In this document: positions 1 through 35,508 of the stretch, piece by piece
How the letters are laid out: every line of letters starts with the position of its first letter
Position numbering within the stretch: the stretch's first letter is position 1
Position numbers and translations under genes: made by a program
The notes under the pieces: generated by a model
Seen by the model: only the letters and a program-made list of their open reading frames with translations
Database searches by the model: none
What the model was told of the DNA's origin: nothing
Assembly (NCBI GenBank): GCA_054601695.1
Contig: BAAHQB010000215.1
Coordinates: 186,001 to 250,000, forward strand
Direction of reading: 5' to 3'
From: Amorphochlora amoebiformis
Taxonomy: Eukaryota; Cercozoa; Chlorarachniophyceae
Length of the DNA stretch: 64,000 bases

Positions 1-7
1 TATATAG

Positions 8-23100
<23,093 letters not shown>

Positions 23101-23434
23101 GCTATATCCGGACCTATTTTAGTATTCGAATCGGAGGCAATCAAATGACCGTGTAGTGATCAGGCGTACATCCAATAATGTCGACCAATATGTCAAATTA
23201 GATTAATATCTCCATTTAACTACCATAAAATAGTAAGAATACACTAGATTTAGTATATATAAAACACCTATATTTAGTTAACCTAGTTAACTACGTTAAC
23301 GATCATAAAACTAGTTTCTAGAGTCTAGCGTTAACACCTGCCTCTAGTAGCGAGCCCCTGGTCATTATTTTGAGTTAATTCTAGTAATTAGATGGATGAA
23401 GTCTTAGATGTTTTCCGACTTGGTGATAAGTTTT

Positions 23435-23479
<45 letters not shown>

Positions 23480-23708
23480 TCTAGATATCATCATCTATTC
23501 CAGTGAATTAAACATACTTGATATTTCCATTGCCTTTTTTCTTAGACTTAGGTTATCATGATATATAATATATATATATATATATATCTAGATATCTAAA
23601 TATAATTGTTTGCGATTTGTATGTAAGTATATGGTAAGGGTCTAGAGGGTATACAGTTTGCGTTAGGAGTAGGGCTTCGAAGGTGCAGGGATTTCATTGG
23701 TCCATATG

Positions 23709-23758
<50 letters not shown>

Positions 23759-23763
23759 TATAT
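23101..23763. other. Intergenic region after the ferlin gene
   Basis: This is mixed-composition DNA with many CTAG tetranucleotides (for example TTCTAGAGTCTAGCG near 23320), two TA tracts and (GTATAT)n just before the LTR element. No coding island with splice ends was found. Confidence 0.7.
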
Positions 23764-24001
23764 TGTCAGCGTAGCAGTGGTAGTTGTCCGATTGACTGTT
23801 GTCCGTTTGGATTATGGCAAATGATAATGACTAAATTCACAAGAAAATTCTCGCGTAGAAGGCCTTCCCTACCTAAGGTCTTCCCTTGGAAGATCTTCCC
23901 CTCGGATGACTATTGCTAATTCGCATGCGTAGATTACGAATATGACGGTAGTCTAGCGATCTGACGTCTAGTTAAGCTTGTAGGTCCGGTATACGTTAAC
24001 A
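23764..24001 (-). repeat. 3' LTR of the copia element
   Basis: On the - strand the LTR starts TGTTAACG directly after polypurine GAGGGGGAG (24002-24010) and ends GCTGACA at 23764. This gives a 238-bp LTR with TG...CA ends. The GGGGGAG|TGTTA junction is characteristic of copia elements. Confidence 0.88.
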
Positions 24002-24603
24002 CTCCCCCTCGACGCGCCGCTCCTGCCAGCGTCGACCTCTGCTGCGCTCTTGGTTGGAGCCACATGCGCTTCCGTGTCCAGATATGCTTCCGCCAGCTTG
24101 AAGAGTGTAGCACCGCTCACAGCCTTGGTAAGCCCATCCGCTAACTGTTGATCTGTTGGTATATATTCCAACATATATATCCCACGTTGCAGGTGATCCC
24201 GACAGTAGTGGAAGTGCAGATCGACGGCCTTGGTTTTCTGAGACAAGATAGGATTCTCCGCGATCCGTATACACTCAGTGTTGTCCTGATAAACTATCGA
24301 CGATCCCAACTTCAAGTCCAACTCTAAAAATAAGTTCCGCATCCATAGCAATTCGTCCAGCCCTTCCGACAAAGCGACGTACTCGGCAATGGCTGAGCTC
24401 TTCACAGCAATTGTCTGTCGCTTCGAACGCCAATGTATCAAATTTCCTCCGAAGATGACCACTGGTCCATGTAGGTAAACGTTGTCGATGTCCGTGCTCG
24501 ATATCTTTCGTCCAGACTCCCCCATATCCGGTGCATTATTCTTCTCCCCCTCTCCGTCGGCAGCCTTGTCGTCGGAGAACGTCATTTCAGGATATATACA
24601 CAC
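23968..24603 (-). CDS. Copia RNase H, 3' fragment of pol
   Basis: The 211-residue frame contains the copia RNase H core: IHWRSKRQTIAVKSS, AEYVALSEGLDELLWMRN, YQDNTECIRIAENP, the DLHFHYCRDHL block, and the ending TDQQLADGLTKAVSG. The usual upstream ADWAG-type start of the domain and all of reverse transcriptase are absent. Its own ATG (24603) is probably accidental. The frame runs into the 3' LTR. Confidence 0.92.
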   Translation of the reverse strand: MCIYPEMTFSDDKAADGEGEKNNAPDMGESGRKISSTDIDNVYLHGPVVIFGGNLIHWRSKRQTIAVKSSAIAEYVALSEGLDELLWMRNLFLELDLKLGSSIVYQDNTECIRIAENPILSQKTKAVDLHFHYCRDHLQRGIYMLEYIPTDQQLADGLTKAVSGATLFKLAEAYLDTEAHVAPTKSAAEVDAGRSGASRGSVNVYRTYKLN

Positions 24604-26189
24604 ATCATTCTTCTTATTAAATATATATATATATATTCTCGTCGAGCCTTGAAGTTGAATATGGTATCGTAGAACCTAACATGCGCCTTGACATCCGCAA
24701 TCGACAATCCAGCCACGACTCCCAGCTTCTCCATCTTCTTGATGATCCTACTTGGCGTATGTCCTAGTGCCAGGTGCCATTTCCATAAGGACCTCCACCT
24801 CGCCTTGTCGTCAAACCATGCGCCAAGGTTATCATCGTTTGCCACAGGGATGAGGAACAGCCTCTTCTTGGTCCCAGAAGTCCTGCAGATCTCATCTCCA
24901 TCCTTCATAATCGAGCCGTCGTCCTGCTCCCCCACGAACCTGAGTCGATATCCATCTTCACGTAGCCGCCGTTGAGCCACGTAGTTCGCCGCAGCTCCGG
25001 GGCAATATGCCATATTGGTCATCTTGAGTACTTTCCCATTCCTTAGTGGCACTTCAACGTCCCCAAAGCCCTTGGATTCCATTCGGGTCTCGCCGTTGCC
25101 TAGCTTGAAAGCATGATTCTTCACCACCCTGAAGGTCTTGAAGTACCGCTTGTCCTTGAAGCAGCTCCTCGTGCATCCACTGTCGAGCACCAGATATCCA
25201 GCAGTCGAGCCGTCGCCCCAGTTGCCTGCCACCGCGCTCCAGTTGTAATCCGATTCGCTGCTATCCTCAAGTATCGCCGCATCATCATCTTGTTCGTTGA
25301 GCAATGGACAATCCTTCTTCATGTGCCCCTTCTTGTTGCACTTGAAACATTTGCCCCTGAACTTCCTCGATGCTCCCTTCGGCCTCCCAGACTTCGCGGT
25401 CATCAACTTGTCGATCCTAGTCTTCATCTTCGCAAGATCCTTCGCAGACATGTCCTTGAGATTCTTGGTCCCTTGATGCTCATGGCCGGCCGCCACGATA
25501 TCCTTTACCTTGGTCTCATAGTTGTTAGCCGCCTTCCTTGCTGCCACACTAGTGATCGCCGTTACCGCCGCTTGGTAGGTAGTAGGGTGCAGTGCAATAT
25601 TCTCGAGTGTAGAGCCGTACTCGTCCTCCGGGAGAGCCATCATGAGCGCCACGATCCTGTCCTCGTCGTCCATGGTCTTGCCCAGCCCGGTGAGTGCATC
25701 CGCCGTCTCCTCGATCTCCGAAGCCAGCTTCCCGAAATCGCCGCTGTAATCGTCAAGCGTCTGACGATTCAACTTCTTCTGTAGCTTCATCCTCCTAAAC
25801 AGTCGTGGACCCTCGATGCCAGCGCGCAGACGAGCCCAGAGGTACACTGGATCCTCCCTCCCGGTTGTAAGATGTTCATACTTACGTCCCACCGTGAGCA
25901 CCAATGTAGCATGCAGTAGCATCCTCAACTTTATATGCGCGTCCTCTTTCCCATCGAGATTCGTTGCCCATTTCCCCTCCTTCATCTCAACCACATGTTG
26001 TGGACGTAGAGCGTCAGGATTCTTCCAATCCATGATGGATCGTGCCCCAAGCTTCATGCAGTCCTCGAGCTGAAGTGCCTTCACCATCATAGAGACGCTC
26101 TTGGCATATTTGGTCCAGTCGTCCTCCTTGGTAAGCTTCAGCTTGGCAGTCCACTTGAGTAGGGCAGTACGTGTCGCTTCGAAACTCAT
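24582..26189 (-). CDS. Copia gag-protease polyprotein, truncated
   Basis: The 535-codon ORF starts at ATG 26189, only four bases inside the 5' LTR. The N-terminal half is a copia-type capsid-like region (LYLWARLRAGIEG-type context, then LDDYSGDFGKLASEIE). A CCHC zinc knuckle, CFKCNKKGHMKKDC, follows at about residue 280, then protease motif LVLDSGCTRSCF near residue 335, then the GAG-pre-integrase motif WHLALGHTPSRIIKKM near residue 470. The last 20 or so residues (RREYIYIYLIRR) come from a TA tract at a deletion junction, so the native integrase is lost. It packages and processes element RNA in virus-like particles in intact relatives. Confidence 0.93.
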   Translation of the reverse strand: MSFEATRTALLKWTAKLKLTKEDDWTKYAKSVSMMVKALQLEDCMKLGARSIMDWKNPDALRPQHVVEMKEGKWATNLDGKEDAHIKLRMLLHATLVLTVGRKYEHLTTGREDPVYLWARLRAGIEGPRLFRRMKLQKKLNRQTLDDYSGDFGKLASEIEETADALTGLGKTMDDEDRIVALMMALPEDEYGSTLENIALHPTTYQAAVTAITSVAARKAANNYETKVKDIVAAGHEHQGTKNLKDMSAKDLAKMKTRIDKLMTAKSGRPKGASRKFRGKCFKCNKKGHMKKDCPLLNEQDDDAAILEDSSESDYNWSAVAGNWGDGSTAGYLVLDSGCTRSCFKDKRYFKTFRVVKNHAFKLGNGETRMESKGFGDVEVPLRNGKVLKMTNMAYCPGAAANYVAQRRLREDGYRLRFVGEQDDGSIMKDGDEICRTSGTKKRLFLIPVANDDNLGAWFDDKARWRSLWKWHLALGHTPSRIIKKMEKLGVVAGLSIADVKAHVRFYDTIFNFKARREYIYIYLIRRMMCVYILK

Positions 26190-26193
26190 AACC
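26176..26193 (-). promoter_or_regulatory. Candidate primer-binding site, overlapping the gag start codon
   Basis: Directly inside the 5' LTR the - strand reads GGTTATGAG. This is complementary to CTCATAACC, the anticodon loop and 3' flank of an initiator Met tRNA. Drosophila copia and Ty5 prime from an internally cleaved initiator tRNA with such a GGTTATG site. Here the same ATG opens gag. Confidence 0.6.
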
Positions 26194-26430
26194 TGTCAGC
26201 GTAGCAGTGGTAGTTGTCCGATTGACTGTTGTCCGTTTGGATTATGGCAAATGATAATGACTAAATTCACAAGAAAATTCTCGCGTAGAAGGCCTTCCCT
26301 ACCTAAGGTCTTCCCTTGGAAGATCTTCCCCTCGGATGACTATTGCTAATTCGCATCATATATTATGAATATGACGATATATATCGATATATATATATAT
26401 AATCTTGTATATATATATATTATATATATA
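26194..26430 (-). repeat. 5' LTR of the copia element, outer part decayed to TA
   Basis: 26194-26356 is identical to 23764-23926. Beyond it, similarity to the other LTR continues in patches (GAATATGACG, CGAT, TCTTGTA) but most other positions have become TATATA. Confidence 0.8.
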
Positions 26431-26600
26431 TTTTTATATATATATGATTATTATATATATAATTATTTTTTATATAAATTAATAAATATATATAACAATC
26501 AAAATCACATATTAAACAAAAAATTTTATACATATCTATATATCTTATATATAAAAAAAAAAAATAAAATATCTTATATATATATATATATATATATCTA

Positions 26601-26636
<36 letters not shown>

Positions 26637-26982
26637 ATAATAAAAATATATAAAAATATATATATATATATATATGTATATAACACATAATATATATACT
26701 AAATATCATATATATATTAACAATATATATATGTATATATACATATATATAGTATTCAGTATATATATATAATGTATATATATACATAATATATAAATGT
26801 ATATATGTTATATATTATAAACAATATATATAATATATGTATATATATATAACAAATAATAAATAATATATATATATATATATATATAATACTATATATA
26901 TGTGAATATCATACTTACATATATATATATATATATTTAATATATATGACATTAAAAATATATAAAGAAACGTTTGTGTTTG

Positions 26983-27029
<47 letters not shown>

Positions 27030-27030
27030 C
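26431..27030. repeat. Mixed TA/AT-rich low-complexity stretch
   Basis: About 600 bp of TA, ATT and AAT tracts. No gene is seen. Confidence 0.85.
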
Positions 27031-27982
27031 ACTTGCATCCCGAAAGGTTTATGAGTCTTACCCCACCCCCCCCTCTGACTTACAATCGAGTGGTTTTATT
27101 GTAATAAAGGGTTATATCGAACCTATTTCATACTCACAAAGCACGCCAGGATAGCCGACAAATTCTGCCCAAATTTTCTAAATCTTATACATGTTCCGAT
27201 AATGAAACACATAACATTTAATATCAAAGAATATGTCCTAGTCGAAGTATTAACAGCGGAAATACTACTCGTACGTCACGACAACTGACCACTACGTCAC
27301 GGGTAGTCACACCTGGCACTATCATCCGGGGATCAACGGAGAATTCCGGGATTCAAGATACCCCACATCTAGGTTGCGAAAACTTCGCCGAAAAGGGTGT
27401 CAGAAATGGGCGGAGTTTTCGGCTACCACAGTGGAAAGGAGGTAAAAAGTGCAATTACCGTCGTAAGGGTTGGGGATGGTATGTAGAAGGGGAGAGGGTT
27501 GGATCCAAATAAATGGGAGGGGAATGACAGGGCTGCGGTTCAATATCTGTGGTTTGATTCGAAGACGTCAGGGACAATATCCCGCAATTACTAATCTCAT
27601 GGAGGTTTGCGAGGGTCTCATGAGGGGAATACGGTTCTTGGTTCCCAGAGGTGGGGAATGGAGGAAGGAGGGGGGGGGCGCCAGGTTGGATTTGAAATAA
27701 GTGGAGTATTTCGTTTGGCATCGGAAAATGTGTGTCTTCTATATTCACCTTCTCTCCATTTATCCTTCGAGATTCTCTCGCTACCATGGCCGTTTGTTCT
27801 AATTTTTGTTCTGCAGAATAGAAAAACGAAAAGAAGAAGAATGAATTTTAAGCGACGTCCAAGCACGGTCTTTCATCATTCTCTCTCGCCTTTTCCCGCC
27901 CTTCAATATGTCTATATTTTTATGTAGTATATATTCATATAGTATGTACAGTGCATATGTATGTTATACATTATATACGTGC

Positions 27983-28040
<58 letters not shown>

Positions 28041-28111
28041 ATGTACAAATTTCAATTTTTTTGGGTTGTGCAATATGCACGTTATCACTATTTGGGAATA
28101 TAATAATATAT

Positions 28112-28202
<91 letters not shown>

Positions 28203-28204
28203 AT

Positions 28205-28258
<54 letters not shown>

Positions 28259-28279
28259 TATATATACATATATATGTAA

Positions 28280-28316
<37 letters not shown>

Positions 28317-28396
28317 ATATGTATGCATATTTTATAACATGAAAAAAAAGCCTCAGTAAATCCAAAAAAAGCGTACAATTCCTATTATTTCCACAG
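27031..28396. other. Region upstream of the ankyrin-kinase exons (promoter or 5' exon expected)
   Basis: 27031-27900 is mixed-composition DNA and 27905-28340 is mostly TA. A first exon of the next gene is expected here because exon 28397-28505 starts in phase 0 after an acceptor. Candidates with a phase-0 donor are ATG 27599 (MEVCEGLMRGIRFL, donor at 27641) and ATG 27841 (MNFKRRPST, donor at 27868). Neither can be preferred. A further open frame covers 27470-27700. Confidence 0.4.
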
Positions 28397-30465
28397 GACT
28401 TGTTCCGAGCTGTAAGAGCAGATGATCTGAAAGGCCTAAAATCTTTCATCCGATCAGCCAAGGACCACTCAGACTTGAACATCAATCAATTTGTGAATAA
28501 TACAGGTCTCACCAACACCAGCACGATAAGGTCCTTGTCGTAACCTTCGGTGCTCTTTCCACAGGATCGACATTACTTAAGGAGGCATGTTTGTGGGAAT
28601 GTATCGATATTGTGCGATATTTACTCGATTTAAAGGCTGATGTTAACGCGTTGGATATGAATGGTAAGTCTAAACGGAAATACGATTGAATTAATACCGC
28701 CACTCCGAGCATGTTTGTAACTTGTTATAATTGCTGATGTATTTCCAAAGGCGCGACAGCTTTGCACTATTCTTGTTTGAAACATAGTAATGAAATCGCC
28801 CGATTGCTAATCGACTCAAAGGCGTTCATTCACTCTTCCACCAGTTTTGGTAGGCGAATTTATCAACCCTTATCGACATCTGCCATCCGTTCTTTGATAT
28901 CTCCTCATGAAACCATAACTCGTCTCATCTTCCAGGTGGTTTAACTCCGCTTTTGTGGGCGTGTGAAGCTGGGAGCTTGCCTTTGGTAAAGCTCCTGCTG
29001 GAGCGCAAGGCGAACATCGAAACTGTCAATTCTTTTGGTACCCCACCCTGCCTTCGAAATCACAAAAATCTCGTCTACATCTTAAGCCCTTTCTGCGACG
29101 TTTGGGATTGTGTGTTGGGGACACCAGTAATTCTTGATAAGAGCTCGAAATCCTGTGTGATACAGGGAATTTGGCTCACATGTACTGGCTTGACTTAAAA
29201 CCGCACCCGGCAGGGTACCCTATATATCTGATACATCAGGATACGGGCCTCTCCATTTCGCTGCTATGTCTGGAAATCTATCGACTGTGAAATACCTAGT
29301 TGAGGAGGCTAAGATTGATATAAAGGCCGTGGATAAATTTAGTAAGTCAACTAACACTCAGTGTAAATACTAAGGCTGTCATCAAGCTGTGAAGAATCGA
29401 GCTAGCTTTTCAAACACAAGTTTAGGATTCCTTTTAATTTTTAACGTCATCTATCTCACAGCAAATACCCCTTTCGACGTTGCAAATGATTGGCAAGTTC
29501 AAGACTATTTGCAAGCACAAATCGCACTGGTAAATTGCAGAATACAAACACACACAAATGGATATTATGTGTATATATACATACATATGCATATTGGATA
29601 ATAAATATTTATATATATATATATAAATAAATATATATGTGTGTGTGTGTGTGTTTGTGTGTGTGAATATATATGTGCAATATTTTGATAGATATATACC
29701 TATACATATGTCATCTACATACAGTCTTAGATTGCATATATGAATATCTCTATGAATTTTACCTGTGCTAATTTGTAGTAAATATATATTTGTACACATA
29801 TACATATACCTACAGAAATACGTCTAATACCCTTTGTAGAGCCTCTTCCAAGCTGTAAAAAATGAATCCCTCGCCGACGCTAAAGCCCTTATCCCTAAAC
29901 TCCGCCACCGGTTCATCGAAAAAGAACAAGACGAACACGGTAATTCTACCCCCAATAAATGTGTACATATTTAGATATAGATATATTCATACGTACATAT
30001 TTACAGATAAATATATACATATCTAAATACATTTCGTGTAGAACCCTCTAAAACCATGCCTCAGGTAACACCCTTCCCCACTTGGCATGTGAGAATGGTG
30101 ATCCCGAGATGATTCAGCTCCTTCTTGACGCAAAAGCATTCATTAACGCTCGTCGAAAAGACGGTGATTTGAGAGCGTTCCTGGCATGCTGCTGAATCCA
30201 CTTTGCACATATGGGAGATTAATGTCGCTTAACTAATGGGTTCTTTCAGGTAAGACACCGTTGCTTATTGCGTGTGGTAGAGGGCATGTACAGGTTCTCA
30301 AGCGTCTAGTCGAGTTGAAAGCGGATATAAAAGCAGCCGATATGAACGGTACAATGACCATTGAAATCATATTAAATCATTTGTTGGCGTCCCTCGCAGC
30401 TCTATAATATATGCATATACGCACAAATATGGATATGTGTTATGTTGGTACTATATATATACATA

Positions 30466-30537
<72 letters not shown>

Positions 30538-30594
30538 TATGTGCATATTCAATGTTTATACAATTTGAACAATATGTACATTTTTAGATATATG

Positions 30595-30662
<68 letters not shown>

Positions 30663-30675
30663 TATATATATACAT

Positions 30676-30723
<48 letters not shown>

Positions 30724-31020
30724 CATATTGTTATAACATGTATAGCTTGCGCGGTAGTTAGTTAACTACGAGGAGCTAGACCGTCGTTAGACTACGGTTA
30801 GATAGACCGCGACTAGTAGGCCAGGAAAGGGTTCGGAACCCAAGCAGCCCCGGAACCGACGGAATCCCTGGGTTCCGGAGGAAGCAAGGAAGAAAGTATC
30901 TGCGTCCGACCAAAAGTTATCAATAATCATTCGTCCTAATCCAATAATCCAAGCGGACAACAGCTGCGCTACCAGAGTTCATTGCCTACTAGCATAATAC
31001 CATCCCTGCACTAACAAATA

Positions 31021-31069
<49 letters not shown>

Positions 31070-33163
31070 GTATATGTATATGTATGTATGTATATATATG
31101 TATATATATATATATATATAGTGTGTGTGTGTGTGTGTACACATACACCTCGAAATATCTACTATATATGATGTTAAAAAAATACATATATATATATATA
31201 TAATATATATATATATATATGTATATATATACACATACATATTATACATACATATACATATATATATATGTATATGTACATATATATTTATATATATATA
31301 TATATATTTGTATGTATGAATGTAAATAATATCTATATACATATCTATGCATATACAAATATACATATATATACATAAATATAATACAACAAATTTGCAT
31401 TCACCATTTACGTATGAATACTGGAATCCATGTCGTGTTTGAAGTTACTTTAGCAGTGTAAGTCCCAGCGACCCATTGAAACACGTTACACACGCCCAGG
31501 GGACGGTCCTCTGCACTGCGCCTGCTACAACCGACATCTCGAGGTGATCAGATTTATGGTTGAGACTCACAACCTCGATTTCGAGTGTCACAACATACAA
31601 GGTGTGTATCTTCTTTTTCAACAGAATTATCTTTACCTAGCACATCAGCGTTCATTTCGTTTAATTTGAAAATTTTGCAGATATCACGCCCCTGGACATT
31701 GCACTGGGCAATGGAAAACTCGATGATGATGTAGCCGATTATTTCAATCACAAGGTCTTACACCCTTCTACATGGAGGAAAACAAACTTTTTTACCTAAT
31801 CTATGCTAATCCACACGTTTAGAGGCTCCATCAGGCCGTGATATCGGGGCAGGCGGAAGAGGCCAAAGTCATTCTAGGGACAGCCCAGCCCAAACTCGAT
31901 ATCAACCGTTTCACAGACAAGAAGGGTCATCTTGTTTACCTCATACTAGAAAACTCCTAACCGTCCTGTATGCACCCCAGGCACAACATACCTCTCCCTC
32001 GCATGCGAGAACCAAAATCTCCCACTGATAAGACTTCTGCTCGAATCAAACGCTAGTATTCAGGGCCTTAGGCCACACGGTAAGTTGCTAACCCCTCTTT
32101 CTCCGATTTCCAGGGTATCCGTATGATTGCAAGTCTGGAAATCAATACATCAACCTCATATGCACTTAGGGCGAACACTCCTCTTGACTGCGTGTTCCAG
32201 AGGCCATCTACCAGTGGCCAAGGCTCTTGTGGAACATAGGGCAAATGTCAAAGCTGTGGATGATGACGGTATTTAGGGAGTGGTTGAACTTGGGGTAAAA
32301 TCGAAAAGAATTGTGCTATGCGCTAAGGAAGATATCAAAATGTCGTTTGTGTCCGTGGTTCTGTTATAGCGCTTCTCCTCTAACCTCTGGACGACTCCTT
32401 GTGTGTGGATCCATCAGGTTATGGGGCCCTGCACTTGACATGTTTAAGCGGACACCGCAGTATGGCAAAGTACCTTGTGGAGAGTTGTAAGGTGGACATC
32501 GAGGCTGTTAGCGAACAAGGTACTCTCAATCGATTTCATATGTACCGTGGAGCTGTCGCCACAATTGAGACTGTAACGCTCCTTTCAGGCAAGACACCGT
32601 TGCTTATCGCTAGTGATAGAGGGCATGTACAGCTCACAACGTGCTTAGTCGAATTGAAGGCGGACGTGAAAACTGGTGATTGTAACGGTATGTGCAAGCC
32701 TTGATCTATTACCACACATTCGTTTGATACACATACGCACAGGATGTGGTCATGATCTTGGCTAACATTAAAGCCTAAACGTTTTTCCATAGCTACACAC
32801 TAGTACTCTTCTCGCTCGTCCTAGGACTCTGATTCTCATGTGAATTCGTATGACTCAGGCCATGGGCCACTGCACTTGGCCTGTTTGAACCGAGACCTCG
32901 AGATGGCAAAGTGCCTCGTGGAAAGATGTAAGGTGAACATAGAGGCTGTCAGCAAGGAAGGTAATCTGACTCCCCCGTGAGTGATTTTCGATTGGTCTTC
33001 TGACGGGATAAATCCCGATCCGACAGGCAAAACGGCCCTTTCTCTTGCACGTGAGATCCAGCGGGAAGACCTCGTATCATATGTTGAGGGAGCCATTGTC
33101 AAGGGTATGAAATTAGGTTGATTTTAGGTCGAATATCAGTGTGCCATGAAATAACATAAATTG

Positions 33164-33211
<48 letters not shown>

Positions 33212-33337
33212 GTGTGTGTGTGTGTGTGTGTGTGTCTGTGTTTAAGTAATATACATTTATACGCTCAGAATATACACGACTATCCTCTTCTATAAATTAT
33301 GTATGTATTCTTTCTGTGAAGGAGGGGCGTTTTAAAC

Positions 33338-33397
<60 letters not shown>

Positions 33398-33469
33398 ATG
33401 TTGCATCTATATATTTATTTATTTGCAACCTTTGACCTTTAACGTATATATTTACACACATACACATAA

Positions 33470-33500
<31 letters not shown>

Positions 33501-33977
33501 TTATATACACATATGTACACATACCCTCTATGTATCTAACCTATTTTTTCTCTCCACCACATCCTTCCTCTCCTCATTCTCTCTCTCACTCCCTCTCTTC
33601 GTCTCACTCCCTCTCTTCGTCTCACTCCCTCTCTTCGTCTCACTCCCTCTATTAGTCTCACTCCCTCTCTTCGTCTCACTCCCTCTCTTCATCTCACTCC
33701 CTCTCTTCGTCTCACTCCCTCTCTTAGCCTCACTCCCTCTCTTCGTCTCACTCCCTCTCTTAGCCTCACTCCCTCTCTTCGTCTCACTCCCTCTCTAAGT
33801 CTCACTGCCTCTCTCTTAGTCTCACTCCCTCTCTCTTAGTCTCACTCCCTCTCTCTTAGTCTCACTCCCTCTCTTCGCCTCACTCCCTCTCTTAGTCTCA
33901 CTCCCTCTCTCTTAGTCTCACTCTATCTCTCTTAGTCTCACTCCCTCTCTTCGTCTATCGATGCTTGTATAGACCTC

Positions 33978-34048
<71 letters not shown>

Positions 34049-34171
34049 CGACCTCTTCTACATATATTGTAGATATTATCAATATTTATATACCTACATG
34101 TATATATTGATGTGTAATATACCTGCATATATACATACATTTACGTAAAATTGGATATGCTGTAATGAACA

Positions 34172-34239
<68 letters not shown>

Positions 34240-34301
34240 CTGCATATATATATTTATATATACATACATATATGTATATATATACATATAAGCATAGACC
34301 T

Positions 34302-34352
<51 letters not shown>

Positions 34353-34733
34353 GTATATATATATATAATAGACCTCTTCTACATATGTTATAGATATTAT
34401 TAATATTTATATGCCTGTATGTATATATTGATGTGTAATGTACATGCATATAAACATACATTTACATAAAATTTGGATATGCCCTAATGAACAGAATATA
34501 TATATATATATATATATATTTATTTATCTATATATATATATATATATAGATAAGAAGATTACTGAATCTCGCCTCCGTACGTTTGACAAGGGATTAGTGA
34601 GAGCCTGGTTGTCGGCCACCCAAAGGAAGTCATTTATAGAGTCGAGTGTCATTCAGATGCTGTATGACGAGGGAGTCGCTGGACATAACCTTTTATCTCT
34701 GGCAAGAGATCCAAAGATGAAGGAGGTATACTG

Positions 34734-34804
<71 letters not shown>

Positions 34805-34855
34805 ACATAACCTTTTATCTCTGGCAAGAGATCCAAAGATAAAGGAGGTATACTG

Positions 34856-34891
<36 letters not shown>

Positions 34892-35030
34892 TGTATATGT
34901 ATATGTATATAAATATATATATGTATATATATATATGTGTGTGTGTTTACATATGTATATGTATAGATATTTGTAGATGTATGAGGGTAATGTTAATACA
35001 TTACATAATTTTATCCGTACATGTGTACTT

Positions 35031-35082
<52 letters not shown>

Positions 35083-35103
35083 CATATACATATCATATGT
35101 ATA

Positions 35104-35145
<42 letters not shown>

Positions 35146-35233
35146 ATATATATGTACATATGTAGGTACATAAATATATATGTGTAACATGATATTTATA
35201 CTTCTACATATATATATATATATATATATATAA

Positions 35234-35283
<50 letters not shown>

Positions 35284-35462
35284 GTATGTATGTACATAAG
35301 TATATGAATTTGTGTATATGATATATAAAGCAGTACCAATAATATATGATACATTTAGACTGAAATAAGCATGTAATACAACATAGATTTACTTGTAAAA
35401 CTTACACACCCCCATTGAAATCTAGCTCAATATTACGCATTTTCAACTCCCAAATCGATGCA

Positions 35463-35508
<46 letters not shown>

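Larger units (their letters stand above)
23764..26430 (-). mobile_element. Ty1/copia LTR retrotransposon, internally deleted
   Basis: An LTR element lies on the - strand. It has direct terminal repeats, a gag-protease ORF with a zinc knuckle, a GAG-pre-integrase segment and a copia-type RNase H, then a polypurine tract next to the 3' LTR. The integrase catalytic core and the reverse transcriptase are missing. The gap between the two ORFs (about 24600-24640) holds a 16-bp TA tract. The element is non-autonomous. The inner 163 bp of the two LTRs are identical, indicating recent insertion or gene conversion. It sits between the ferlin and ankyrin-kinase genes, with TA tracts on both sides, so no target-site duplication can be defined. 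Confidence 0.95.

Noticed and set aside
25113-25784. 223-codon + strand ORF
   Set aside because: Antisense shadow of the copia gag, which carries clear zinc-knuckle and protease motifs on the - strand.
33955-34140. Small ORFs around the TA and CT repeats as separate genes
   Set aside because: They lie inside the intron between the kinase exons at 33027-33104 and 34550-34725.
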